This document shows, piece after piece, positions 45,755 through 56,241 of a stretch of 64,000 bases of DNA (positions are counted from its first letter, which is position 1; each line of letters begins with the position of its first letter). The notes under the pieces were generated by a model. That model was given only the letters and a program-made list of their open reading frames with translations. It did not search any database and was not told the DNA's origin. The position numbers and the translations under genes were made by a program. Source of the DNA: Pseudopithomyces maydicus (Eukaryota > Ascomycota > Dothideomycetes > Pleosporales > Didymosphaeriaceae); the NCBI GenBank assembly GCA_026873275.1, contig JANTUC010000010.1, positions 1,364,001 to 1,428,000 of the forward strand, in the 5' to 3' direction.

Positions 45755-47413
45755 TTACTCCTCCTCGACGGGAACCTCCTCATCGTACTCCTCCTCTCCC
45801 TCGGAGATGGAGGCCTCCTGGTACTGCTGGTACTCAGAGACCAAGTCGTTCATGTTGGACTCAGCCTCAGTGAACTCCATCTCGTCCATACCCTCACCAG
45901 TGTACCAATGCAAGAAAGCCTTGCGCCTGAACATAGCAGTGAACTGGTCACCGACACGCTTGAAGAGCTCCTGGATGGAGGTCGAGTTACCGACGAAGGT
46001 GGAGGACATCTTGAGGCCGCGGGGGGGATGGAGCAGAGAGCGGTCTGGACGTTGTTGGGAATCCACTCAACGAAGTAAGAAGAGTTCTTGTTCTGGACGT
46101 TGCGCATCTGGTCCTCGACCTCCTTCATGGAGACCTTACCACGGAAGATGGTGGAGCAGGTGAGGTAGCGACCGTTACGGAAGTCAGAAGCGGCCATCAT
46201 GTTCTTGGGGTCGAACATCTGCTGGGTGAGCTCGGGAACGGTGACGGCGCGGAAAGAGTAGGCGCCACGGCTGGTGAGAGGAGCGAATCCGACCATGAAG
46301 AAGTGGAGACGGGGGAAAGGAACCATGTTGACGGCCAACTTGCGCAAGTCGGAGTTCAACTGGCCAGGGAAACGGAGGGAGGTGGAGACACCGGACATGA
46401 CGGCGGAGACGAGGTGGTTCAGGTCACCGTACGAGGGGTTGTTGAGCTTGAGAGTCCTCATGCAGATATCGTAGAGAGCCTAGATTGTGTCAGTGATCAC
46501 TTATCGCTTTGATCGTAGAGAGTTGCGTACCTCGTTGTCAATGCAGAAGGTCTCGTCGGAGTTCTCAACCAACTGGTGGATGGAGAGGGTGGCGTTGTAG
46601 GGCTCGACAACGGTGTCGGAGACCTTGGGGGAGGGCACAACGGAGAAGGTGGCCATCATGCGGTCGGGGAACTCCTCACGGATCTTGGAGATCAAAAGGG
46701 TACCCATACCGGCACCAGTTCCACCACCAAGGGAGTGGGTGATCTGGAAACCCTGAAGGCAGTCGCAGCCCTCAGCCTCACGACGGACGACATCAAGGAC
46801 CTGGTCGACCAACTCGGCACCCTCAGTGTAGTGACCCTTCGCCCAGTTGTTACCAGCACCAGACTGGCCGAAAACGAAGTTGTCGGGACGGAAAAGCTGG
46901 CCGAAGGGTCCAGCGCGGACGGCATCCATGGTTCCGGGCTCCAAATCGACAAGGACGGCACGGGGAACGAACTTGTTGCCGGTGGCCTGAGTACTGTCAG
47001 AAGGCTGCTCATTCTGCTGAGCTGTCACTGGTGCCACCCACCTCGTTGAAGTAGACGTTCATGCGCTCAAGCTGGAGGTCTGAAGTGCCATTGTAGACAC
47101 CGGAGCCGTCGAGACCGTGCTCGCCAGAGATCTGCTGCCTGTGCTAATGTTAGTCGTCGCAAGAGCAGAGCTTTCTGTCTCGAACGCACCAGAAGGCGGC
47201 ACCGATTTGGTTACCCTACACTTGTCAGCAACATCTCAATGGGTTGTGCAGAGGTAAACTTACACATTGGCCGGTCTGGAGGTGGACCTGTCACGCACAG
47301 TCATGTTAGCAAGCTGGTCTTCTGTATGTTGTGTTGTCCCTGAGGCGGAAACGCGGGGCAGAATGCGCGACAACAAATTTGCGAGGACAGGCGTTACGTA
47401 CAATCTCACGCAT
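45755..47413 (-). CDS. TUB2: Beta-tubulin (apparent frameshift)
   Basis: Microtubule subunit and benzimidazole target (benA/TUB2). Six exons on the minus strand: 47413..47402 (MREI), 47287..47264 (VHLQTGQC), 47215..47190, 47138..47042, 46986..46531, 46479..45755; introns 114, 48, 51, 55 and 51 nt. The mended length of 446 aa is standard. The GTP loop GGGTGAGMG is in exon 5, and the acidic tail is EGEEEYDEEVPVEEE. A frame break lies at a run of seven G on the plus strand (46021-46027), between ALCSIPP and RGLKMSSTF; one more base restores the invariant sequence. H6, Y50, F167, E198 and F200 all have the benzimidazole-sensitive state. Because the gene is essential, the break is almost surely an assembly error. 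Confidence 0.97.
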
Positions 47414-47944
47414 GATGGCGGTTTTGTCGAGTAACTGTGTTAATGGGAACTGAGGATGGGTCGAGCTGGGCGGAAACTGTCTTGTGCAGTTGTCGAGAGT
47501 GGATCGAGGACAGGAGAGCAGCGGTGAGGTGTTGTGGGTTATTTACCGCGCCGGAGGCAAGCACAGGGCACAGACCGTCGCGCTAAGCTAGTCTTGTTTA
47601 CGCGCCTTCCCTAGGTAAACGGACACGGCAGGCACCAGCTTTTGCACCCATCCATCACTTCGAGTCTCAGATGTGTGCCTGCCTGTAGGGATGCATGAGC
47701 AATTCTATATTTCTATCGTCGTCTCTATCCCATATCTATCGAGCCGAGTTTCTGCTTCGAATGAGCCTATTTGGATTGTGGCTGCAGATCTCTTCGGATA
47801 GGCCCAGTAGTGCATCGCGCATAGCGGCATAAAAGCCACAGACAGCCAGTTGCATGCAAGTGCAGGAATATCGCTCACAACAGGCTGCCAACTACAGAGA
47901 AGACCAATCCACCCTCGGCTGGTGATGCTGTCCTGCACAGGTTC
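47414..47944. other. Intergenic, beta-tubulin promoter
   Basis: 531 bp between the ceramidase stop and the tubulin start, both on the minus strand. No clear TATA box or repeat seen. Confidence 0.5.
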
Positions 47945-49319
47945 TCACAGTCCCTTTTTTGAGTGACCGTTTGTTTCTCCATTGGCGTGTTCATTGCTTG
48001 TGTTTCGTGTCTTGACCACCACTGGCATCGTTGTGAGCCGGGGCCAGTGCAGCTTATACTCGTCCTGTCTCCCATTTAGGCAGTGCCGAAGCCAAATAGC
48101 CCACACAATGTAACAATAGCCACCAAGACCGGTCATGAGATGCCACCCTATGTAGATGCTTTGTTAGTCTATGTCATGAAGTGAGTAGAACAACAAAACT
48201 TACAGCCATGTAGCTCAAGAACGAACCCCCAGGGCATGCCAATCTCCCTACGCCAGTATCTCAAGGTCGAGCAATGGGCAATGTCAAGATACCAGAAGAA
48301 GAAACCACCCAGAAAGATGCTCAAACCCCATGCGATCATGACCCACATCTCGTTAAGTATTCGTAGATTCCTTTGATTCTTTCGCTCCTTTTTGACCTTC
48401 AGTCCGCCGTTAATTGATTGCGTGTGAGAGCCTGGTCGAAGGAGCGTTTCCATCACATAGACAGCTCGGAAGAATACCACAGCCGTCAAGATGGCGTACG
48501 TAGTCTGATGAAAGACCGGATCTTGCAAAAACTGTAATTCAGAAGTCAGTGATAGCTGAAAAAAAGGACAGGAAAATTTGTGCTTTGTTATATTTAAGGT
48601 CCATGGTGTGTGCAGATGTAATAACCACTGATCATGATATCCTCAGCATACAGGCCAGGCTAACTTACATGATAGTACAAAGTAATGAAAATGGATAATG
48701 CGATTAGTGAGATTGCTAAGATCGCCCTTTGGCCTGTCGTCCTGCCGAATGAGAATGTCACATAACACATGAGACAAGTCGTATATATCATGGAAAGCTC
48801 ATCCACCAGCTGCATTGGGTCTGTCGACCATGTCAGCCTCGTTGGGTTTGATTATTCACACGGACTTACACTTAAGGGTAGCATGGAAAAGAAAGGACCC
48901 GGATCCAACTAGGAGATATCCGAGATACGACACAAGAAACACAGTGTCGTGCCCTTCAGTTATACAATTACGAATTCCTTTGACAGACAAATACATGAAC
49001 CAAATGTTTGTCTGGTTAAAGTCAGCACAACTATCACTTTTACTGTGTACTAGAATCCCGATAAGTCTGCGTTGTTCATGATTTGGCTGGGATTGTTTGG
49101 TGAGAATACATTAAAAGATATACCAAAGTATTAACGATCTCTGCCGAATAAATTGTTGCATAGTAGTCCTGTTCCTAGGTCAACGGGTGCCACGGATCGA
49201 ATAAATTAAGTATGTACCTCCTCGCACCAGTTCAGTGTTGATGTCACCGGCGACCATCTACCTTCTTGTGCTGGTGGATAATCCACGGAAGGAAGTTGTT
49301 TCAGAATATTTACAGCCAT
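47945..49319 (-). CDS. Alkaline (phyto)ceramidase
   Basis: Integral ER/Golgi hydrolase of (phyto)ceramides, YPC1/YDC1 family (CREST superfamily). Six exons on the minus strand: 49319..49218, 49168..49124, 49011..48870, 48820..48669, 48531..48204, 48147..47945; introns 49, 112, 49, 137 and 56 nt; 323 aa. Family hallmarks: GRWSPVTSTLNWCEE then DYYATIYSAEIVNTLTNIWF; GSGSFLFHATLKYPMQLVDE with the Ser, His and Asp of the zinc site; and ELHGWWHLMTGLGGYCYIVW with the paired His. About seven membrane segments. The C-terminal 35 residues are polar and divergent. No frame break. It is divergent from the prefoldin gene. Confidence 0.94.
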
Positions 49320-49721
49320 CTTGCGCGTCGTGCTCTTTCGCTGTATTCACGAAAGCAATAGAGTAGGACAGAAAACGTGGCCCGGGGCAACTAGGACAAA
49401 ACGTCGGGAAGTTCGGAATGCGAGCGGTGATGAATAATTCAGCGTTATTAGATGCTTGATTCTATCTTTCACAATATATAACAAAACTCAAGCGCGTAGA
49501 GAAGAATTTAGAAAACTGACGAATTACTTAATGATGTGAAGTCCCAGCCTTCAGTTGTTTGATAACTTTACTTGAACCCAAACGCTGCTCACGTCACTGT
49601 TGAGCCCGGGCGCACTTGCCCCGCCATTATTTGGACGGCAAGAATAGCCGAGTGCGGATCTCCCACAGCACCATCAAGTATCGTTCAGTAGCCAACTCAT
49701 CCACAGCAAATCCCAGTCAAC
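49320..49721. other. Divergent promoter region, ceramidase / prefoldin
   Basis: 402 bp, AT-rich in the centre (49430-49540). No site assigned. Confidence 0.5.
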
Positions 49722-50175
49722 ATGTCGATACCAAACGAGGCTCTGCAGAAGGTAAAGAAATTTTGTTTCGTTGGCCGGCATGCACTCACTGTGCGCAGAT
49801 TCTGCAAGAGATAGGGCAGAAGAAGGCTTTTGCTGAACAGCAGCTGGTCATCGTCAGGCAACAGAAGGTCGCCAACAGCCGCGAAAGCCGTATGCTTCAG
49901 TTGACCGGAAGCGAAATGGAGTCTCTCCCTAAAGAGACCAAGGTCTACGAGGGTGTGGGCAAAATGTATGTTGTGATTATCTGTGCCACATTGCCCCTCT
50001 AATGGATAGCAGGTTCGTGTGCACACCTATTCCTGATGTGCAGAAGAGGATTACGAATGAGACCGAGACTCTGAAGACAGAGCTGTCGAATCTCAACAAA
50101 AAAGAGGATTACTTGGAGAAGACATACGAAAACAGCAAAGCCAGTCTCGAGCAAGTGCTGGGTGGAAGGGGTTGA
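49722..50175 (+). CDS. PFD1: Prefoldin subunit 1 (beta-type)
   Basis: Subunit of the hexameric prefoldin chaperone that passes nascent actin and tubulin to CCT. Exons: 49722..49751, 49799..49965, 50013..50175; both introns are 47 nt; 119 aa, typical. The spliced N-terminus is MSIPNEALQKILQEIGQKKA. The two coiled-coil arms flank a hairpin-forming centre (LPKETKVYEGVGKMFVCTPI), and the second arm is rich in Glu/Lys (ITNETETLKTELSNLNKKED). No frame break. Confidence 0.92.
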
Positions 50176-52186
50176 ACGAGGCGAGGCAACTATTCGAAAC
50201 CATGCAGCAGTAACTAGTATGGGAGCTACAAGAGTATTCTCCTCGTATCTGTCCAAATTTGGGAGATGTGGGCTTCGTGGGCTCAGGTTCTGCGACTCGA
50301 TATCCTACCGTTAGTCGAGTGGCGTGTGGTCTTGCGCCAACCCAAAAGAATCCAATCAACTGTAAAGAACTATTATGTGTGCTCGATGAGCTTGACTGTT
50401 TCTTGCCTTTTTTGTGGAATGATCTCGTCGTTGGATTTGTCTATCGTCAATATGTCTCTTTACAGACGCCTAGGATTCTACTTAACAAGGTCATTTCGCA
50501 TCGTGCGATAGTCACTTTTAATCAGTGATACTAGCTTATTCTAGCGGCATATCTCACAGTGATTTCATCAATGTGTCCGTAATGAAGCTCGTCTAATCAC
50601 GCGCTTCTGCCCCTTCGTCTAGCAGCTTGGAGTATTGGAGGCCGGATCTTGCTACTTTTTGGTTCTTCGCATGTACTCACCTACGGGGCATCTCAGTGCT
50701 AGAGACTACTACCTCATGGCGACCCGAGATCACTGAGTCTGTATGCAGCTTCCACAAAAGGTGATCGTTATAAAGCCAGCTCGAATAACAGTAAAAACAA
50801 TATCACCGTTGATGTTATATCCTCCCGTAAAATTGATGTCGCTCTATCTGCTTTTCGTGCAACCACCGTAAACAAAAAAAGGTTTGAAACAGTGGGGAAC
50901 ATCTCCTGAACTGATCGTGATCGTGTCGAAGAGAAAACTAACGTCCTCTATCACGCCGGCCGAGTAAGCTTGAATTTGGAAACTTTTTTCTTCGCAATAT
51001 GCAGTACTGCTAGTACAAGACAATGCAGGTTTCAGGAGGTGTACTGTAGTTACATCAAGAGCATTGGCCTGCAACCAACACAACATGAAGTTGGGGATGT
51101 CGCAACGGTTGGGGCCAGTTCCCAGATGCGGCAAATGCTGATGTGCAGACGCCGATCATCTGATTTTGCGCCACAGACACGGACTCCCGCACCTCGGATA
51201 TGTTCTTTCCTCCTGCTGCTTTCTTGCAAGTTTTGAATAGAGTTTTCAAACCAAGCAGGGCCAGTGTAGGGGAGGTTATAAAAATGGATCATTGGACCTC
51301 GCACCAGCCCTGGAACCCCCTGTTCAATCCATCTGGGGGCTATTTTAGCAAAGTTGGGCTCGGGCGACACTACAGTCCGACGTCGGTAGCGCCAGCTGGG
51401 CAGGTGAGGCTGAACGTGATTGCTAATGCCCTGCTGCGCGGTGGCACAAGACCAGGAGTCTCGACGGATGTTCCCGTGCTGACTCCAGCATGAGACGGTG
51501 CTCGAGACGACCAAAATAGTCTCAGAACGAGAACATCACATGGTCTTCCTAAGAGGTCGAATTTTGGACGAGGCTGGAAGGATGATCTGGACAACGCCGT
51601 CGCTTAAGCCGCCCCGCGCCTCCATACGATCAGATACGAACCTGAATCGTCTGGCGCGCGGCAACCGCTACAGATAATGGCAAGGAATCAAGGCACCATG
51701 TTTTCGCAGCGCGAGGAGCCGACAGGGCGGCTGCTCATACGTGTACAGCAATCTACGGCATGCCGTCCAAGGTCTCGCAGAACGGCCAGGCGGCCGCCGT
51801 GCTCAGCCATTTGGAGGCTATATGCACCATCGGAGCACAAGATCAGCCCCAACAGCTGCCTGATCACTAGGTCGCTTTTGGCCCCCAGGCGTGCAGACGG
51901 CCATTTCTTTGAAATCTTTCGCCGCTGCCTTCTTTCCTTCCTTTTCCTGCGTTTTCTTCCATTTGCCTGCTTGTGCCTCGTTGCGTCGGCTTGTTTTCTG
52001 AGTGGATTGCCTGGCTTCCAGTCCAACACCCCGCGCCCTGCCCCGCCACACACGTTTCGCACACCCGCTGACACGCACACGATCACCTTTTTGTTTCTAC
52101 TCTGGCCTTACTCTGGCCGCACTGGGGACGTCTGAAATAGTAGACAGTGGAGTTTTTGCACAGCAAATTTGTGAATTCCGCCCACC
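50176..52186. other. 2 kb intergenic region
   Basis: Downstream of prefoldin and upstream of the repeat-rich coiled-coil gene. Open frames such as 51677-52135 show no motif. The last 300 bp are pyrimidine-rich, probably a 5' leader. Confidence 0.5.
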
Positions 52187-54041
52187 ATGCCGCCCGCCGA
52201 CTTTTGGGAGGATGAGTGGTATGATAGCCGTTATGCTGCCGGTGCACGCCACGTCCCCGCGCCCAAGCGAAGGTCGCGAGACCTCGATGACTTTCGTCGC
52301 ACCTCAGACTTCCTGGTGCCTGAGAGTCGCACAACTACAAGCCTCCATCGCACTCGTTCGCAGGGTCACGCCCCAGCTCCTAACGTGACTATCTACAATA
52401 CTACCCGCATGGACAACGAGAGCAGCCCACACGTCCGCACCGAGAACAAAAGTCCCATGATGAATCCTTACGCTGAACCCCGTGGCAGAACCCGCAGGAT
52501 GCCTGGAGAATGGGGAGTGGAAGACCAGCTCGCAGAGCTACGCCTTGATATCGCCAAGCAGGCCCGCTCTCGTTCCCGGTCCAAGCACGAACACCACCAC
52601 CACGACTCATCTGGTCCTGACTATGATCGCTGGAAATTAGAACAAGCTCAACTGCGCCTCAAGGAACAAGAAGATAGAATCGAGATTGAACGCCGTGAAG
52701 AGCTCATCAAGAGGAAAATGGAGCTCAAGTACATGAAAGACCGAGCCGAGCGTGAGGAAGAGGAAGATCGTATTAGGCGCGATGAAGAACGCTTGAAGAG
52801 GGAATGGGAGCTGAAGCACGAGCGAGAGGAGAGGAAGAGGTTCGAACAGGAAGAAGATGCCAAGCGAGAGCAAGATCGTATGAGGAAAGACTGGGAGTTG
52901 AAGCACGAACGAGAGGAAAGGAAGAGAATGGAGCATGAAGACAGCATCAAGCGAGAACATGATCGCCTCAAGATGGACTGGGAGTTGAAGCACGAGAGAG
53001 AGGAAAGGAAGAGGATGGAACACGAAGAGAACATCAAGCGAGAGCAGGATCGCCTCAAGAAGGACTGGGAACTTAAGCTTGAGCGAGACATACGCAAGAA
53101 AGCGGAAGAAGATAGGGCCGAGGAGGAGGAAAGGAAGAGGCTCATCGCTGAGAGCATGGCTAAAGCAGAGAAGCGCGCGAAAGAGCAAGAAGAGGAGCGC
53201 CAACGGATCATCGCCGAGAATGCCATGAAGATGGCCAAAGCCGAGAAAGAGCGTCGCGATGCACAGCAAAGGGCTGTGGATGAATTCAACAAGGAGCGGG
53301 CAGAGAAAGAGGCCAAAGCCAAAGCCGAGCAGCAACGCATTGTTGCAGAGTACGAGGCTAAAAAGGTTGCAGATGCTGCAGAGGCCAAGCGAAAACGTGA
53401 GGAGCTAGTCATGCAGCTCAGAATCGAAGAAGAGCAGCGAAAGCAGAAAGAGAAGGAAGAATGGGAGCGCTTCTTGTTGAAGCAGAAGCAGAAGGAAGAG
53501 GAGGAGAAAGAAGCCAAAGAAAAGCAAGAGAAGGAGCTTGAGGAAGAGATGCGTAAACGTCTCGCTCACTTCGGCTTCCAGGACAACCAGATCCAGGCCA
53601 TGATCAAGCCTGAGAAAGCCCCCAAACTGCAACAGGGTCTGGCACCTGGGAATCCGCTTCCGCGTGTGGGATACCAGCCTACTTACGTGAAAGTGAGCAA
53701 GGAGCATCTTTCCGTCGACACGTTGGTGTACTATGATATCCCGTATGAAGTTGATAGAGTAAGTGCCCAGCCACTCTTCCCATATCCACTTACTAACATC
53801 CACGCAGTCCGACCCCAACTACATTATCATCATGCGTGAAATGGAGCCTCGGGAGACGGAAATCCTCTTTGAGCACACCCGTCGTCTGCGCACTCGCGGA
53901 GGCACTCGCCTGCTCATCGAAGAGCGCAAGGACCGTGGCAAAAATGAGTACGCCTGGGTCCGCCGGAAGCCCTCGCGATCCCCTTCGCGCCGCCGAAGCT
54001 CGCCAAAGAGGGTCGTCGGTATCAAGGAGATGTTCTTTTGA
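52187..54041 (+). CDS. Charged coiled-coil protein with 29-residue repeats (DUF8035-like)
   Basis: Two exons, 52187..53758 and 53808..54041, with a 49-nt intron; 601 aa. The N-terminal 120 residues are polar. Residues about 150-455 are an extremely charged single helix rich in Glu, Arg and Lys. Within it a 29-residue unit, DWELKHEREERKRMEHE and variants, is repeated three times with a partial fourth (from residue 207). The C-terminal ~130 residues are globular: GFQDNQIQAMI, then PTYVKVSKEHLSVDTLVYYD, and after the intron SDPNYIIIMREMEPRETEIL. The end is Arg/Ser-rich (RRKPSRSPSRRRSSPKR). I recognise the C-terminal part only as a fungal domain of unknown function; the DUF number is from memory. 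No function assigned. Confidence 0.85.
52805..53078 (+). repeat. 87-bp coding repeats (three and a partial unit)
   Basis: Each unit codes for 29 residues beginning WELKHEREERKR. The second and third units are very similar in DNA, which suggests recent duplication. Confidence 0.85.
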
Positions 54042-54543
54042 AGAGATAGCGCGATGATTTTGACACGTTTTGATTTTGCTAGGTACTGAAAGGCGCTCCT
54101 TCGTGATGGATTCTGTTATTTTTCTTCATACTCCATGGTTTGATCTCTGCTCTCGGTGTTATGAGTATTGAGTCATCATGTTTCTGCGTCCCCTGCAGGA
54201 TCTTCTGGTGTTTGGTTTATGTAGTTACACGAAGAATTCATGTGAAAACTCAGTCCATGCAACGTGTGCCACTCGACTGCTGTGCCGTGCAGATGCTTCC
54301 GCTGGTGCGAGTACAGCTGCGGCCAGTTCGATGATATTACAATTTATTAGTTGGAAGGGGATCGGGTCGGCTTTCAAATGGTGAAGGTTAAGCGATCGCC
54401 GACAGGGTCCCGGCTGGACCTGACGTGCTGCCTCGGCTTCTGATCATAAGGCGGGACACGGCCTCTTCCGCCACGGCTCATCCCTCGCCCTTGCTTTCCT
54501 TTGTAGCATAGCATGCGGTGAATTTCAATACTTTTCTGTAAAC
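54042..54543. other. Intergenic, coiled-coil gene to PEX20
   Basis: About 500 bp on the plus strand between stop and start. Nothing identified. Confidence 0.5.
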
Positions 54544-56241
54544 ATGGCAGACGCTCTTTGCGGGCCTTCTAACGCCCTCCAGAATTTCCAGAAGCACAGT
54601 TCGGTAGATCGGACGCTGCAGCAAGACCGCCTAGTCGGCCGTCATTCACCCTCGCAGGTCAGTGCAGCAGACGATGTGGGCGCGCATAGCTGACCATGTG
54701 TAGGGCTTCAGGTCCTCTCCCGGTCCGAACGCTGGCGCTCTCGACCATGAGTTCGAAGCCTTCCAGGCAGGCCACGCTCTTCCGCCACAGCCTCAGTTCC
54801 AACATGTTCCTCCGCATCTCGCTCGTCCACCTCCCCCACAATTCGCCACGGCCTCCCAGGCGCCAGACTGGGCCTCCGATTTCCAGCGCTTGAATATATC
54901 GCATGCGCCTCAAGCACCACAACAACGTGTTCCTGCGCCGAACGCAGCATCAGCATGGCACCAAGACTTCATGCGCCAGCAAGGCCCGGCGGCGCAGTCG
55001 CAGTCCTTCCCGCAGCAAAACAATTTTGGGGGCATGGCTGGTTACGGCATGTCTGGATTTGCAAGGCCTGGGTTCCAGCCGGCTGGCTTTGGCACGATGG
55101 ACGGAAATCTCATGTCAGAGGTGTCGCAAGGAAAACAACGGGCGCAAGAGCCAGTACCACAATTTGACGAAGCGGCTTTCGAGAGAGCTTTTGCAAACGT
55201 ACAGCAAGCAGAAGAAGAAGCTCATGCTGAGATTTTGAGACAAGAAACAGCACAACCTGAGGAGAAATCCGCAGAGGCATTGCCGCAAGAGCAAGAAGAT
55301 CCTGCGCTGGCTCGAATACGAGAGCAGCGGCCTGCTGTTTACGCTGCCCTCAAGATCCGTAGTGCTGTTGATCTTAACACATCGTCGACAGCGTTACCTT
55401 TCTTGGACACCCTAGAGACCATGGAGATCAACCATGAGCTGACCAAAGATGCCAGTGAAGCGAGATGGGTTGTCGACACACTTCGGAACATCGCTGAACG
55501 GGAAGCTCCTCAAGAAGTCAAAACAAGATCAGAAAAGCTCATCAGAGCAATCAACGAACGGCTCATGTCCACCTATCCTCTATACTCCACACCAATGTCC
55601 ATCGGCCAAGATCGCATATGGGAAGAGCTCGAAGCCGCAGGGTACAGCAGAAGCCCCGCCCCGGAGCAAACACTCCAGCCAGAGCACAAGGAAGAAGAGC
55701 AGCAACAGCCTCAGTCAAACCACGATGATGACGAAATGGCCCAAACAGCAGGTCGCCTTCTCGAACGCGTCTCCGACAACACGAGCGAAAAGTTCCAAAA
55801 CAGCCAATTCCTGTCCCTCATGCGGCGCCTTCGCGACCACGAAGTCCGCGTCGAGGGCGACAAAATGGTCGAAGTCAGTACCACCCAGTCTACTTCTTCC
55901 CCGTCCGTCGTCTCTGCCCCCCACAAGCCCAGACCCAAGCCCCTTCCCAACCCACGGATTTGGGTCTAAACGCCACCATCGACGCCTACAACGACATGTA
56001 CCCCCCGGCAGGCATGGACTGGGGCTGGTCCGAACCGCCTGCGCCCGCCCCCTCGACCACGATCCCCCCGATCGATCCTCGAATTCTGGATCACGCTGCG
56101 ACGGATTTCGATACGCCTGTGTATTCGGGCGGGGAGCAGGAGTACGCCGTTTCTTCAGAGCATCCGTCGCGTGAGCTTGGTACTGACGAGGTGTCAGATC
56201 AATATAGGAACTACAATGTCAACGCCGCGTATCATAGATGA
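54544..56241 (+). CDS. PEX20: Peroxin 20, PTS2 co-receptor
   Basis: Works with Pex7 to import PTS2 proteins into peroxisomes; filamentous-fungal counterpart of yeast Pex18/Pex21. Exons: 54544..54657, 54704..55873, 55933..56241; introns 46 and 59 nt, both phase 0 and both starting with GTCAGT; 530 aa. The N-terminus MADALCGPSNALQNFQKHSS carries the conserved early Cys (C6) used for ubiquitin-dependent recycling. Two WxxxF motifs for docking are visible (WASDF and WHQDF). The Pex7-binding region is near the C-terminus (FQNSQFLSLMRRLRDHEVRV). The last exon adds DLGLNATIDAYNDMYPPAGM. The third exon join is supported by frame and splice signals, but a frame break cannot be fully excluded there. 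Confidence 0.9.

Noticed and set aside
52648..53517. 289-codon open frame on the minus strand
   Set aside because: Reverse complement of the Glu/Lys/Arg repeats; the Ser/Leu/Phe-rich translation is a by-product.
55874..55932. Frameshift at the 3' end of PEX20
   Set aside because: A 59-nt GTCAGT...CAG intron in phase 0 explains the frame change without a missing base, and intron 1 uses the same donor.
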